Positions 1 through 8,598 of a DNA stretch of 57,406 nucleotides are shown piece after piece. Within the stretch, counting starts at the first letter, position 1. Every line of letters starts with the position of its first letter. The notes beneath the pieces were generated by a model that did not search any database, was not told where the DNA came from, and saw only the letters and a program-made list of their open reading frames with translations. A program made the translations under genes and the position numbers. Source of the stretch: Clostridia bacterium (lineage in GTDB: Bacteria; Bacillota_A; Clostridia; UBA1212; UBA1255); assembly GCA_017522515.1 (NCBI GenBank), contig JAFWZH010000126.1, positions 1-57,406 on the forward strand, read 5' to 3'.

Positions 1-240
1 CTCGGATTTCTTGCAATGTCTATTGTAGCAAGCGTGTTCCCAATTCCTGCCGCTGTTGTATCCGGCACCAAGAGTGCAAGCAAATTCCTTATGGTATGTG
101 CATTGGCAGCCATCGGTTTAAACACATCCTTCTCAAGCATGAAGAAAGCCGGTATTCGTCCGATGATCCACGGTTTTATCATCTCGGCGTTGGTCGTTGT
201 CGTTGCGTTGTTGGTAGAAATGGCAATGGGAATCGTATAA
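1..240 (+). CDS. YeiH-family putative sulfate exporter, C-terminal fragment
   Basis: Only the last 79 codons are in the window; the frame is open from base 1. The fragment has two hydrophobic stretches around a conserved family signature (AAIGLNTSF), followed by a cytoplasmic loop and a last membrane helix ending in EMAMGIV. This matches the C-terminus of the YeiH/UPF0324 membrane family, which is annotated as a putative sulfate or small-anion exporter. The substrate is not shown here. No hairpin terminator is obvious directly after the stop. Family assignment is good; function is weak. Confidence 0.75.
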   Translation, partial: LGFLAMSIVASVFPIPAAVVSGTKSASKFLMVCALAAIGLNTSFSSMKKAGIRPMIHGFIISALVVVVALLVEMAMGIV

Positions 241-626
241 AGAGAAATAAAACTATAAGAGAGCAATGAACAAATTACCCGATGCGAGTTACACGGTATT
301 ATAAACTACAATTTATCAAACGGTTTGCCTTTTGTAATTTCGGCCGTTTTTCAGGATTTCGGCAGAAAATTTGAATGAATAGGTATTAATTTCGGTGCTT
401 TTCTAGAATTATGGCAGAATTTTTTCTCAGCAGACAAAGCAGAAACGAACGCAGAACATTCCGTAGGGACATTTTTCTGCCTCTTTTTAGGATTTAGACC
501 GAAAATCAAAGCGACATATCTGAAAATTCTGCCTTTTTAATGAAAAACGGCAGAAAATTTATCAGCATCACTAATGTTCATACTCTGTTAAAAAGTCACC
601 TTGTATGACAAGAATCTTCGTACCCA
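241..626. repeat. 386-base intergenic stretch with a degenerate ~30-base element repeated four times
   Basis: No gene is supportable between the YeiH-type stop and the convergent GH10 stop. The stretch holds four diverged copies of an element that begins GC(C)-T-rich and ends GGCAGAAAATTT or similar, at about 343-372, 397-425, 479-508 and 531-560. Copies 1 and 4 share an identical 13-base 3' end. An inverted partner (AAATTCTGCC) at 524-533 faces the last copy and could form a hairpin. Function is unknown. Confidence 0.4.
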
Positions 627-1976
627 TTACAACACCACTTTTATTTTGTTATCACTCTTAGAAGAAAGTAAAACGGTCTTTTTTATTGTCTCGCCGTTCA
701 CTTCAAATTCCAGTTCATATTCGCCGTAAAAACCTCTGAAAGAACAAATGCCGTTTTCGTCGGTAACAGCACCTTCCTCTGAGTGCCAAACGTTTTGAAT
801 AAGATTTTTAACTGTGTTGTACGCAGGCTTTGGTGATAAATCAAAGCGCAAAAGACCGCCGTAATAATAATTCTCACCTATTGACATATCGCCTTGGGAG
901 GCCTTTATTTTTTCGGGGTCAGGGTCCCAAAGGTGTGCATAGCCGTCTACTAAATTCCAATAAATAATTTGCTCTACATTTGGGTGTGAGAACCAAATAG
1001 AATATAGCTTTTCAATTATTTCTGCCTGAATTTCCTCATCTTCTTCTTTCCAAGAAAATGCAGGTACCGTTACCTCGGTGATTTGCAGAGGTTTACCAAA
1101 ATTAGAATACATATCCATATGCCTGTAAAGATTTTCGGGATTCAGCGTAAGCCTGGTCCATTCATATTCCATTTCCCGTTTATTAAACAAATGATATTGC
1201 ATACCGATAGCATCAATTCGCGCACCCTTTAGCATATTTGCCTCTATGTAAGCATAATACTTGTCGGTTGCACGGCAACAGTCCAACCAACTCAAACGGG
1301 TTATCTCATTTATAACAAGTTGATTGTTTGGAAAATACTTTTCTGCCGTTTTAAAACACCATTCTACAAAATTCGGCTCATCATAAAATGCGGTTTTCCC
1401 CCTTTCCCATTGCATTTCGTTGGTAACTTCAATGGTAGGTATTTTATTTGCATATCTTTCTGAGATTTCCGCACAATGGCGCTCATATTCCTGTTTTACC
1501 TCTTCAACGCTTGCATTATATAGCCATTTAGGAAAAAACGCATCATAAGCAAGTGCGTGCTCGCGCGGCTCGATACCGTTTTTTTCGCAAAACTCAACAC
1601 AGAGGTCGGGCGCGGGTCTGCGATACACCTTGGGCGAATCCTTATCATAACGTGGTTTGTTGCGCTCGGGTTCAAGCGTATTCCAATAAAAAGGCAGTGT
1701 TGCCATATTAAATACATCAGCAAAACATTTTTTGTATTTTTCGTTTTTGTCGTCTGTTTCAAGTTCATCAAGCATAAACAGATTTGCGCCAAAACGGAAT
1801 TCATGCGTTTTTTGCACTGCTTTTATTTTTACATTAGGTACAGCCTCGCCGTTTTTGTCGGTAACAATAATTTCGGCATTACCTTTTCTGTATTTTTCTA
1901 TACCCTCAGAAATTCTTTTGTCAGTATACTCTTTTTGTTGTTCAAAAAGTTCTAAGACCTTTCTTCTATCATTCAT
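627..1976 (-). CDS. Glycoside hydrolase family 10 endo-1,4-beta-xylanase, probably cytoplasmic
   Basis: Family 10 TIM-barrel enzyme that cleaves beta-1,4-xylan or xylo-oligosaccharides with retention. The acid/base Glu is seen as E187 in IEVTNEM and the nucleophile as E301 in QITEV; the substrate-binding FYWNTLEPER stretch lies near residues 96-105. An N-terminal Ig-like strand region (about 33-62, ending HEFRFG) and a C-terminal beta-rich tail (about 405-449, TDENG...FRGFYG) flank the barrel, as in many Firmicute and Bacteroidota relatives. There is no signal peptide, so it probably acts on imported oligosaccharides or as another glycanase. ATG start with AGGAGG 7 bases upstream. A TATAAT-like -10 lies at 2080-2085. 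No sugar transporter sits beside it. Confidence 0.88.
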   Translation of the reverse strand: MNDRRKVLELFEQQKEYTDKRISEGIEKYRKGNAEIIVTDKNGEAVPNVKIKAVQKTHEFRFGANLFMLDELETDDKNEKYKKCFADVFNMATLPFYWNTLEPERNKPRYDKDSPKVYRRPAPDLCVEFCEKNGIEPREHALAYDAFFPKWLYNASVEEVKQEYERHCAEISERYANKIPTIEVTNEMQWERGKTAFYDEPNFVEWCFKTAEKYFPNNQLVINEITRLSWLDCCRATDKYYAYIEANMLKGARIDAIGMQYHLFNKREMEYEWTRLTLNPENLYRHMDMYSNFGKPLQITEVTVPAFSWKEEDEEIQAEIIEKLYSIWFSHPNVEQIIYWNLVDGYAHLWDPDPEKIKASQGDMSIGENYYYGGLLRFDLSPKPAYNTVKNLIQNVWHSEEGAVTDENGICSFRGFYGEYELEFEVNGETIKKTVLLSSKSDNKIKVVL

Positions 1977-2296
1977 ATTGATTCCTCCTCTTTTATTTAT
2001 TTTTTAAGACATGGAATAAATAAATCCAACAACCGCACAGGTTACCGGGTTTTCTGCGCCGATTTAGATATCAGTAGTGATTATACAATAAACTTTGATT
2101 TTTTAACATGCTTTTAATTTTATCAACTAACGATGGTTTCTTTACGGTATTTATGCTCCAAATAATGTTTGAATCGAGGGGTGTTCCGTTATCAAGATAC
2201 GAGAAAATTATGTTGCCGGCTTTTGATAACTTAAAGTAAACTTATTGCTTAAAATACCGCACCATGCTAAAATACTTCATGATGGAGGCGATTCAA
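1977..2296. other. Divergent intergenic region between GH10 and a membrane protein gene
   Basis: 320 bases with no gene. It holds a TATAAT-like -10 for the minus-strand xylanase (2080-2085 in plus coordinates, weak -35) and an 8-bp inverted repeat GTTATCAA/TTGATAAC at 2188-2195 and 2223-2230, separated by 27 bases, upstream of the plus-strand gene. The repeat could be a hairpin or an operator. Nothing else is recognisable. Confidence 0.35.
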
Positions 2297-3163
2297 ATGA
2301 GGAATCTAACAATTAAAAGAGAAAAAACTTTTGTAGGCAGTCTCGTAAAAATGAAAATTTATATAGAAGATACCACTTCAAACGAAATGCGCATAAACGA
2401 TATACCCTGCCGCAAAATTGGTGATTTAAAAAACGGAGAAGTAAAAAACTTTCAAATTGATGAACAGAAAGCAAAAATATTTGTAATCGCAGATAACATA
2501 AGCAAAAATTATTGCAACGAGTATTATCAACTTCCCGACGGACAAGAAGATATTTTTCTTTCAGGCAAAAACAAATTTAATCCTGCGAACGGAAATGCTT
2601 TTCGTTTTAATAACAACGAATGCGAGGAAATTATTGAAAGCCGTAAGCGTGGCACAAGAAAAGGATTACTTATATTGATAGCAGCGATTATTGCAGGGGC
2701 TGTTTTTGGTTATTTGATTACTTCCAATATTTTTTCAAAAAAATCACCTGAGCCGAAAGACTTTTCTTCAAACGGAATGACCATCACATTGACGTATGAA
2801 TTTATACAAACAGATATTGAGAATTATACAGTTGCATACGATTCAAAAGATGTAGCTGTGTTTGCATTAAAAGAATCGTTTACATTGGTTGAAGGCTTTC
2901 AAGATTATACTCTGGAGCAATACCGCAATTTAGTATTACAAAATAATAACCTTTCTTCATCTAAAATTAAAGACAAAGAAGGGTTAACCGGATTTGAATA
3001 TGAATTTACAAATCCTGATACAAAGGATGTATATAAATACTTTTCGTTTGTTTATAAATCAAACGATGCATTTTGGCTTGTGCAATTTGCTACGCTTGCA
3101 GACAATGTTGATGATTACAGCTCGAGAATTTTCAATTGGGCAAAAACCGTTTCTTTTGAATAA
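2297..3163 (+). CDS. Hypothetical single-pass membrane protein
   Basis: About 288 residues. I place the start at 2297, because GGAGG ends 8 bases upstream; earlier in-frame ATGs at 2264-2282 have no ribosome-binding site. Residues about 1-110 form a hydrophilic domain, followed by a basic RKRGTRKG stretch, one strong membrane helix (about 128-150), and an extracellular domain of about 130 residues ending in a Trp/Phe-rich segment. The layout (cytoplasmic beta-rich domain, helix, outer domain) suggests a surface sensor or anchored protein. I do not recognise a family. It lies 50 bases upstream of the GDPD gene and may be co-transcribed. Confidence 0.6.
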   Translation: MRNLTIKREKTFVGSLVKMKIYIEDTTSNEMRINDIPCRKIGDLKNGEVKNFQIDEQKAKIFVIADNISKNYCNEYYQLPDGQEDIFLSGKNKFNPANGNAFRFNNNECEEIIESRKRGTRKGLLILIAAIIAGAVFGYLITSNIFSKKSPEPKDFSSNGMTITLTYEFIQTDIENYTVAYDSKDVAVFALKESFTLVEGFQDYTLEQYRNLVLQNNNLSSSKIKDKEGLTGFEYEFTNPDTKDVYKYFSFVYKSNDAFWLVQFATLADNVDDYSSRIFNWAKTVSFE

Positions 3164-3213
3164 ACCATATATTTGCAAAAGACACACTAAATCAGAATAC
3201 AAGGAGAAACAAA

Positions 3214-3969
3214 ATGAATATTAAAAAAAATTGGATAACCTCTGCACACAGAGGCTTTGTTGACAACACTTTAAAAGAAAACAGCCTTGCAGCATATTAT
3301 AATGCGCATCTTAACGGAGCAGATATGATAGAAACCGATGCCAGATTTACAAGTGACGGCGTACTGATTGTAAACCATGACCCAACGGTAAAAGGCTTTA
3401 ATGACAAAGGAGAAGAAGTAACGTATGTTGTTTCAGAAACTCCTGCCGAAACAGTATGCTCAGTAATCTTATCAAAAGATGACGTATGGGGCATACAGCG
3501 CGTTCCCACATTAGAGCAGGTTTTAAATTTAGCCTATCATACAGGTCTGCTTGTAAATATTGATTTAAAGAGCAGATATGAATGTGCTGTGCCTGTTGCA
3601 AAAACAGTATTAAGAAGCGGGATGATAGGTAAGGTTGTTTATGCACTTAACGGCTCAGGTATGAAAGGAATTGAAACTATAATGGCCATCGACCCGGATG
3701 CACGTTTTATTGATTACGGATTAAGCTTTGCACAAACAGTTCAGAATTTTGCCGAGCGCGGAAAAAGATGCTTCTGCTATACTGCTGATGCAAGCGACGA
3801 AAATGTAAAAGCAATTCGTGACTATGGATGCCTTTTAGCGCTTATTAGCCTTAACGCAAACAACTTTGAGGCAGCCATTTGCCAAAAACCCGATATGTGC
3901 GAGTTTCTACACACATCGGATTTTAAGGCAATAGAAAATGATTATATGAAGAAAGTGAAATTATATTAA
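3214..3969 (+). CDS. Glycerophosphodiester phosphodiesterase family protein
   Basis: Likely hydrolyses glycerophosphodiesters to sn-glycerol 3-phosphate plus an alcohol. The GDPD N-terminal signature is intact: H12 in AHRG, E40 and D42 in IETDARF, and H55 in NHDP, giving the catalytic His pair and the metal-binding acids. The usual second acidic motif (IEIK) appears as VNIDLKS, with Asp where Glu is typical. The protein is 251 residues with no signal peptide, the usual size for a cytoplasmic GDPD. Start ATG with AAGGAG 8 bases upstream. It converges on the ABC permease gene with an 11-base gap. Confidence 0.82.
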   Translation: MNIKKNWITSAHRGFVDNTLKENSLAAYYNAHLNGADMIETDARFTSDGVLIVNHDPTVKGFNDKGEEVTYVVSETPAETVCSVILSKDDVWGIQRVPTLEQVLNLAYHTGLLVNIDLKSRYECAVPVAKTVLRSGMIGKVVYALNGSGMKGIETIMAIDPDARFIDYGLSFAQTVQNFAERGKRCFCYTADASDENVKAIRDYGCLLALISLNANNFEAAICQKPDMCEFLHTSDFKAIENDYMKKVKLY

Positions 3970-3980
3970 TGGTTTCCCTT

Positions 3981-4805
3981 TTATTTCATATCCTTTTTGC
4001 TGAAAGTAAGTAATCCCAAACCTAAAAAGCCTAAGATGCCGGTCAATGGTGTCAATGTAAGATATAACACATCACTTAATGTATAAGAGTTTCCTACGCC
4101 AATATGCATCGTAGACATTCCCACATTAATCCTGTCTAAAACTTTTAATACATCAAGCAACGCATCATTGCCACCGGCACTCTGCAAAATTCCGATACAT
4201 ACTTGTATAATAGAGCCTATTATAAGCAAACCAAAAGTAAAAGCCACATATAAAACTATAGCTATACCCACATTTTTCATACATGCACATAACCAACTAA
4301 GAAGAGCTGCCATAAATAGCAAAACTAACACTTCAAATGCAAGCGAAGCCATAAAATATCCAAAATCAGCCATCGTAAAAGGTGTTGCCTGATAATCGAA
4401 GAAAATCAAACTAATACCCAAAGACAAAAAGGCACTCAACATAATAACACTTACCAACACCAAAGCACATGTAATAAACATTGAAAGAAATATTGAGCTG
4501 CGATGTTTGCCGGCGATAATTTTATTCCGTACAGTACCATGTGAAAAATCTTTACACAAAACAATGGCAAGAAGAACGGGAACTATAAGCCCCATGTCAC
4601 TGGTCATTGAGAAAATCTCAAAAAAGTGACCTTTTGAATACATAAGAGAGGCGAACATAGGCTCCGACGATAAATTCCCCACAGAAAAAATCACGGCATA
4701 TAAAAGCGGTGTAAGCAAAGCAAAAACTACAGCCAAAATACCCATAACAAATAATAGTTTATCCTTAAAAACGCGCTTAAGGTCAGTTTTTAATAACTCA
4801 ACCAT
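3981..4805 (-). CDS. ABC-2 type transporter permease
   Basis: About 274 residues with six predicted hydrophobic segments and a short N-terminal cytoplasmic part (ELLKTDLKRVFKDK), typical of single-subunit ABC-2/BcrB-like permeases. I choose ATG at 4805, which has GGAGGTG just upstream, over a TTG 15 bases earlier. It overlaps the end of the ATPase gene by 8 bases, so the two are translationally coupled and form one exporter. Substrate unknown; relatives export peptides, antibiotics or lipids. Probably controlled together with the divergent padR unit. Confidence 0.82.
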   Translation of the reverse strand: MVELLKTDLKRVFKDKLLFVMGILAVVFALLTPLLYAVIFSVGNLSSEPMFASLMYSKGHFFEIFSMTSDMGLIVPVLLAIVLCKDFSHGTVRNKIIAGKHRSSIFLSMFITCALVLVSVIMLSAFLSLGISLIFFDYQATPFTMADFGYFMASLAFEVLVLLFMAALLSWLCACMKNVGIAIVLYVAFTFGLLIIGSIIQVCIGILQSAGGNDALLDVLKVLDRINVGMSTMHIGVGNSYTLSDVLYLTLTPLTGILGFLGLGLLTFSKKDMK

Positions 4806-5718
4806 TGCGTGCACCTCCAATCACCGAAAGATAATACTCTTCAATACTTGTTTGACTGCAATTGATACTAAGTAACTTTATGTTTTCAGCCAAAACAGCA
4901 GTCAAAATACTGTTTAAATCTATATCTCCCAACAGACTCACGCCTTCATTTGTCCGTTTCATTACTGACTCCGGAAAAGCACTGCGAATACATTCTGCCA
5001 AGGCATTAGGGTCAGCAGCAGAAAATGTTGTTGTTTTTGTGCATTCTTGATGTAATTGCTCTGCCGTAATCTCTTTTAACAGACGACCCTTAGATATGAT
5101 GCCATATTTGGTAGCCACCAATGACAATTCTGTAAGAATATGAGAAGAAATCAAAAATGTTATTCCCCGTTCTCTATTCAGCCTTAAAATCAATTCCCTG
5201 ATACCTACTATACCGGCCGGATCTAAACCATTCATGGGTTCATCTAAAATGAGGAATTCAGGTTCACCCAAAAGAGCCATTGCAATTCCAAGTCGTTGGC
5301 GCATTCCTAACGAGAAATCCCCTGCTTTCTTTTTTTCACAGTATAAATTTTCTAAACCCACCTCTTTAAGTGTAGGCAAAATTTGTTTCTCGTCTTTTCC
5401 CAATAAAATACATTGCTGCTTTAGATTATCATAAGCAGACATATTTAAGTATATTGACGGATTTTCAACTATGGCACCTATACCACGACGAGCTTTGTTT
5501 ATATCCTTCTCTGTATTTTTAACTCCAAAAAGCTCAAAGCTACCGCTTTGAGGAAAAATCAATCCGGTAATTAATCGTATTATAGTTGTTTTCCCCGAAC
5601 CGTTTTCGCCTACAAATCCGTATATATCACCGCGGTTTATGTGCATATCTACGCCATTTACAGCCATGTGTTTACCGTAGCGTTTTTTTAATTGATATGT
5701 CGTAAGAACATTTTCCAT
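4798..5718 (-). CDS. ABC transporter ATP-binding protein (BcrA/lantibiotic-protection type)
   Basis: About 306 residues. Shows Walker A (GENGSGKTT), Q-loop region (IVENPSIY), an ABC signature in the form FSLGMRQRLG, Walker B (LILDEPMNGLDP) and the switch His (SSHIL). The C-terminal 80 residues are the extension seen in BcrA-type exporters. Start is ATG at 5718 with AGGAGG 7 bases upstream; a TTG at 5736 would run through the ribosome-binding site. Partners with the permease that follows. The divergent PadR-DUF1700-DUF4097 operon is a common neighbour of such transporters in Firmicutes. Confidence 0.9.
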   Translation of the reverse strand: MENVLTTYQLKKRYGKHMAVNGVDMHINRGDIYGFVGENGSGKTTIIRLITGLIFPQSGSFELFGVKNTEKDINKARRGIGAIVENPSIYLNMSAYDNLKQQCILLGKDEKQILPTLKEVGLENLYCEKKKAGDFSLGMRQRLGIAMALLGEPEFLILDEPMNGLDPAGIVGIRELILRLNRERGITFLISSHILTELSLVATKYGIISKGRLLKEITAEQLHQECTKTTTFSAADPNALAECIRSAFPESVMKRTNEGVSLLGDIDLNSILTAVLAENIKLLSINCSQTSIEEYYLSVIGGARNG

Positions 5719-5808
5719 AACTAACCTCCTCTTCAATCTTATAAACGAAACTATTCAAACATAAATAAACACAAAAGTCAATCTTTATCTGCTTTCTTCA
5801 AAAATCCG

Positions 5809-5842
5809 TTGACAGCAACAATACTTCGTGATACGATGTATT
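5809..5842 (+). promoter_or_regulatory. padR promoter with overlapping near-palindromic operator
   Basis: A sigma-A promoter: TTGACA at 5809-5814, 17-base spacer, TACGAT at 5832-5837. A 23-base imperfect palindrome at 5820-5842 covers the -10: half-sites AATAC and TCGT on the left, ACGA and GTATT on the right, with 18 of 23 positions symmetric. Its place just upstream of padR and opposite the ABC genes fits autorepression by PadR. Binding is inferred, not shown. Confidence 0.65.
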
Positions 5843-5861
5843 ACGTTAAAGGAGGTATGAT

Positions 5862-6182
5862 ATGGATATACAATTAAAAAGAGGACTTTTAGATGTGTGC
5901 GTTTTAGCTGCAATTAAGAGCGAAGATTCATACGGCTATAAGATTATAAAAGATATGCATCCGTATATTGAACTGTCAGAATCGACCTTATATACAATAC
6001 TAAAACGCTTGGAATCAACTAATATGCTAATCGTGCACACTGCCGAACACGGCGGCAGATTACGGAAATACTACCACATTACCGCAGAAGGTCTTAAACG
6101 CATTGAGAATTTCAAAGATGATTGGAAAGAAATACTATCTATTTATAAATTTGTAACAAAGGAGGATGATATCAATGAGTAA
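5862..6182 (+). CDS. PadR family transcriptional regulator
   Basis: 106-residue winged-helix repressor of the short PadR-s2 type. Visible features are the N-terminal LKRGLLDVCVLAAI helix, the YGYKI turn, the recognition region STLYTILKRLE and the wing GGRLRKYYHIT, all typical for the family. These proteins usually respond to a small molecule and repress a neighbouring efflux system and themselves. RBS AAAGGAGG 7 bases before ATG. The end overlaps the next gene by 8 bases. A palindrome on its own promoter (5820-5842) is the likely operator; the divergent ABC exporter is a likely second target. Confidence 0.93.
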   Translation: MDIQLKRGLLDVCVLAAIKSEDSYGYKIIKDMHPYIELSESTLYTILKRLESTNMLIVHTAEHGGRLRKYYHITAEGLKRIENFKDDWKEILSIYKFVTKEDDINE

Positions 6183-6780
6183 ACAAGAATTTCTTGCACA
6201 GCTGCGCAAGGGTTTGTCAGGATTGCCAAAAGATGACATTGATGGACGCTTGATGTTTTACGAGGAAATGATAGACGATAGAATAGAAGAAGGTCTTTCG
6301 GAGGAAGAAGCAGTTTCAGCAATAGGTCCTGCCGACAAAATAATTGAGCAAACAGTAAAAGAAATACCTCTTGCAAAAATCGCAAAAGAAAGGATAAAAC
6401 CTAAAAGACGTCTGAAAGCATGGGAAATTGTACTTTTATCTGTAGGCTCTCCAATATGGTTTTCTTTAGGCATTGCTGCAGCTGTAGTAATACTCTCACT
6501 TTATGTTTCGTTATGGGCTGTTATTATTTCATTATGGGCCGTCTTTGTTTCATTCTTCGCTTGTTTTATCGGCGGAATAGTATCCGGCACCATTTACGCA
6601 TTTTGCGATAATATTCCACCTGTCAGCATTGCTTTGATTGCGTGCGGAATAGTCTTTGCAGGGCTTTCCATTTTTGCCTTCTTCGGATGCAAAGCAGCCA
6701 CAAAAGGCATTTTGATACTTACAAAGAAGATTGCAGTATGGATTAAGAACTGCTTTATAAAGAAAGAGGGAGAATCGTAA
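6175..6780 (+). CDS. DUF1700 (HAAS-domain) membrane protein
   Basis: 201 residues. The N-terminal about 65 residues form the HAAS-type helical domain (KQEFLAQLRKGLSGLPKDD, then YEEMIDDRIEEGLSEEEAV), followed by hydrophobic helices. This is the usual partner of PadR in Firmicutes and is thought to link the regulator to the membrane, but its biochemical role is not settled. Start ATG at 6175 with GGAGG 9 bases upstream, inside the end of padR, so the two are coupled. Its stop overlaps the next start as TAATG. Confidence 0.88.
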   Translation: MSKQEFLAQLRKGLSGLPKDDIDGRLMFYEEMIDDRIEEGLSEEEAVSAIGPADKIIEQTVKEIPLAKIAKERIKPKRRLKAWEIVLLSVGSPIWFSLGIAAAVVILSLYVSLWAVIISLWAVFVSFFACFIGGIVSGTIYAFCDNIPPVSIALIACGIVFAGLSIFAFFGCKAATKGILILTKKIAVWIKNCFIKKEGES

Positions 6781-7625
6781 TGAAAAATTCAACAAAAATT
6801 TGGCTTATTGCAGCAACAGTTCTTTTAACTGTGGGATTAGCTATGCTGACAGCAGTAATATTAAAATACAATTGGAATTTTGATAAGTTAAGTACAAAAA
6901 AGTATGAAACAAACTCCTATAATATACATGACGAATTCAACAACATTTCTATAAATACAAATGACGCTGATATTACATTTGCATTGGCAAAAGACGGTAA
7001 ATGCAAGGTAGAATGTTATGAGGAGACGAAGGCCAAGCATTCCGTAGAAGTGCGAGAAGACACACTTTTTGTCAATGTTTGCAACGAAAAATCTTGGTAT
7101 GACTACATCGGAATATACTTCAAGTCTGCAAAGATAACAGTTTACCTTCCCAAAAACGAATACTCATCATTCGATATAAAAGGAAAGACAAGCGACGTTT
7201 GTATAGAAAACATAGGCATGGAAGCACTTAACATTTCCGTATCAACAGGCGACGTGACTGTTTCAGATATAATATGCGGCGGTGATGTCACGGTCGGTGT
7301 ATCAACAGGCGACATATGTATGACTAATATTGCAAGCAAGAACGTTCTATCACGAGGAAGTACGGGAGACATTCTTTTAGAAAATGTTATAGCCTCAGGA
7401 AAAATCTCCGTCAAAAGAAGCACCGGAGATATAAAATTCAGCGATTCAGACGCCTCTGAGATTTTTGCACAAACAAATACAGGCGACGTTACAGGCTCAC
7501 TGCTTTCCGAAAAAGTATTTATAACACAAAGTGACACAGGTACGATTAAAGTTCCAAAATCAACAAAGGGCGGAAAGTGTGAAATCAACACTGACACAGG
7601 AGATATTAAAATAGAAATCAAGTAG
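6780..7625 (+). CDS. DUF4097 family beta-repeat surface protein
   Basis: 281 residues: an N-terminal signal anchor (about 7-30), then an extracellular beta-strand domain. From about residue 155 the sequence contains repeated turns STGD, STGD, STGD, STGD, NTGD, DTGT, DTGD spaced about 15-25 residues apart, which predicts a right-handed beta-helix-like stack. Third member of the padR-DUF1700-DUF4097 operon, with start and stop overlapping. These proteins are widespread beside envelope-stress and ABC-export genes; their exact role is unknown. Confidence 0.85.
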   Translation: MKNSTKIWLIAATVLLTVGLAMLTAVILKYNWNFDKLSTKKYETNSYNIHDEFNNISINTNDADITFALAKDGKCKVECYEETKAKHSVEVREDTLFVNVCNEKSWYDYIGIYFKSAKITVYLPKNEYSSFDIKGKTSDVCIENIGMEALNISVSTGDVTVSDIICGGDVTVGVSTGDICMTNIASKNVLSRGSTGDILLENVIASGKISVKRSTGDIKFSDSDASEIFAQTNTGDVTGSLLSEKVFITQSDTGTIKVPKSTKGGKCEINTDTGDIKIEIK

Positions 7626-7647
7626 ACCGTAATATAAATATTCAGCC

Positions 7648-7676
7648 TTGACGAAATAAAAAATCAGCGGTATTTT
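7648..7676 (+). promoter_or_regulatory. Probable sigma-A promoter of yitT-like gene
   Basis: TTGACG at 7648-7653, 17-base spacer, TATTTT at 7671-7676, 41 bases before the chosen GTG start. The -35 matches 5 of 6 consensus bases, the -10 matches 4 of 6. This would separate the gene from the padR operon. Confidence 0.5.
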
Positions 7677-7717
7677 ATATTGTGTATTACATAATTGCAG
7701 GAAGGATATTATTTTTA

Positions 7718-8596
7718 GTGAAAATTTTAAAAGACCTAAAACAACTTCGCATCACAAACTTTTTTATACTGCTGCTAGCCGGTACAATCAACGCATTCGG
7801 TGTAACGGTGTTTTTAGCTCCGGTAAAATTATACGACAGTGGCATTTCGGGAACGTCCATACTGCTGTCTCAAGTCACACCTGACTATCTGTCGTTGTCC
7901 TTCTTTTTGCTTATAATAAACGTGCCGCTTTTCTTATTCGGTTTAAAGAAGCAAGGTGTTGTTTTTACAGTTTACTCAATCTTTACGGTCGCTGTATATT
8001 CCTTCGTCGCTTGGCTAATCACAGACATACTTCCGATAGATGTAAGCATGGTTTCCCCTCTTGCCGGTGATGATTTACTTTTGTGCGCTCTGTTCGGCGG
8101 TATCATCTCAGGCATAGGCAGCGGTCTTACCATACGATACGGCGGAGCAATCGACGGAATAGAGGTTATGGCGGTTGTTTTCGCCAAAAAGCTCAACCTT
8201 ACAGTAGGAACATTTGTTATGATTTACAACGTTATTCTTTATATCATCTGCGGAGTCGCATTGCAAAGCTGGATATTACCTCTATATTCCATCGTTGCGT
8301 ACGCTGCCGGATTAAAAACAGTCGACTTTATTGTTGAAGGTTTTGACCGTTCAAAAGAGGTCATGATTGTTACCGAAAAGCCTGAGGAAATAAGCCAAAC
8401 ACTCACTGAGGTCTTTGAGTGTGGTACAACTATAATTGCTGCAAAAGGAGGCTTCTCAAATTCTGACAAATCGATAATCTATTTTGTAGTAAACAGATTT
8501 CAAATTGCAAAAATGAGAAGCCTCATTCACGAAATCGACCCTAAAGCCTTTGTAACTATCAGTGAAGTTGCAGACGTTTTTAAATCCAACGATTGA
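7718..8596 (+). CDS. YitT family membrane protein (DUF161/DUF2179)
   Basis: About 292 residues. The N-terminal 200 residues hold five or six membrane helices of the YitT/DUF161 type, including the conserved GGIISGIGSGLTIRYGGAIDG stretch read in two halves around residues 125-145. The last about 80 residues are a cytoplasmic DUF2179 domain (FECGTTIIAAKGGFS). Function of the family is unknown. I choose GTG at 7718, with a weak AGGAAGG 12 bases upstream, because the family begins near LKQLRITNFF; a GTG at 7682 would lie only 6 bases after the proposed -10. Confidence 0.85.
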   Translation: MKILKDLKQLRITNFFILLLAGTINAFGVTVFLAPVKLYDSGISGTSILLSQVTPDYLSLSFFLLIINVPLFLFGLKKQGVVFTVYSIFTVAVYSFVAWLITDILPIDVSMVSPLAGDDLLLCALFGGIISGIGSGLTIRYGGAIDGIEVMAVVFAKKLNLTVGTFVMIYNVILYIICGVALQSWILPLYSIVAYAAGLKTVDFIVEGFDRSKEVMIVTEKPEEISQTLTEVFECGTTIIAAKGGFSNSDKSIIYFVVNRFQIAKMRSLIHEIDPKAFVTISEVADVFKSND

Positions 8597-8598
8597 CT

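Noticed and set aside
7142..7621. 159-codon open frame antisense to the DUF4097 gene
   Set aside because: No RBS or family; explained by the codon composition of the real gene.
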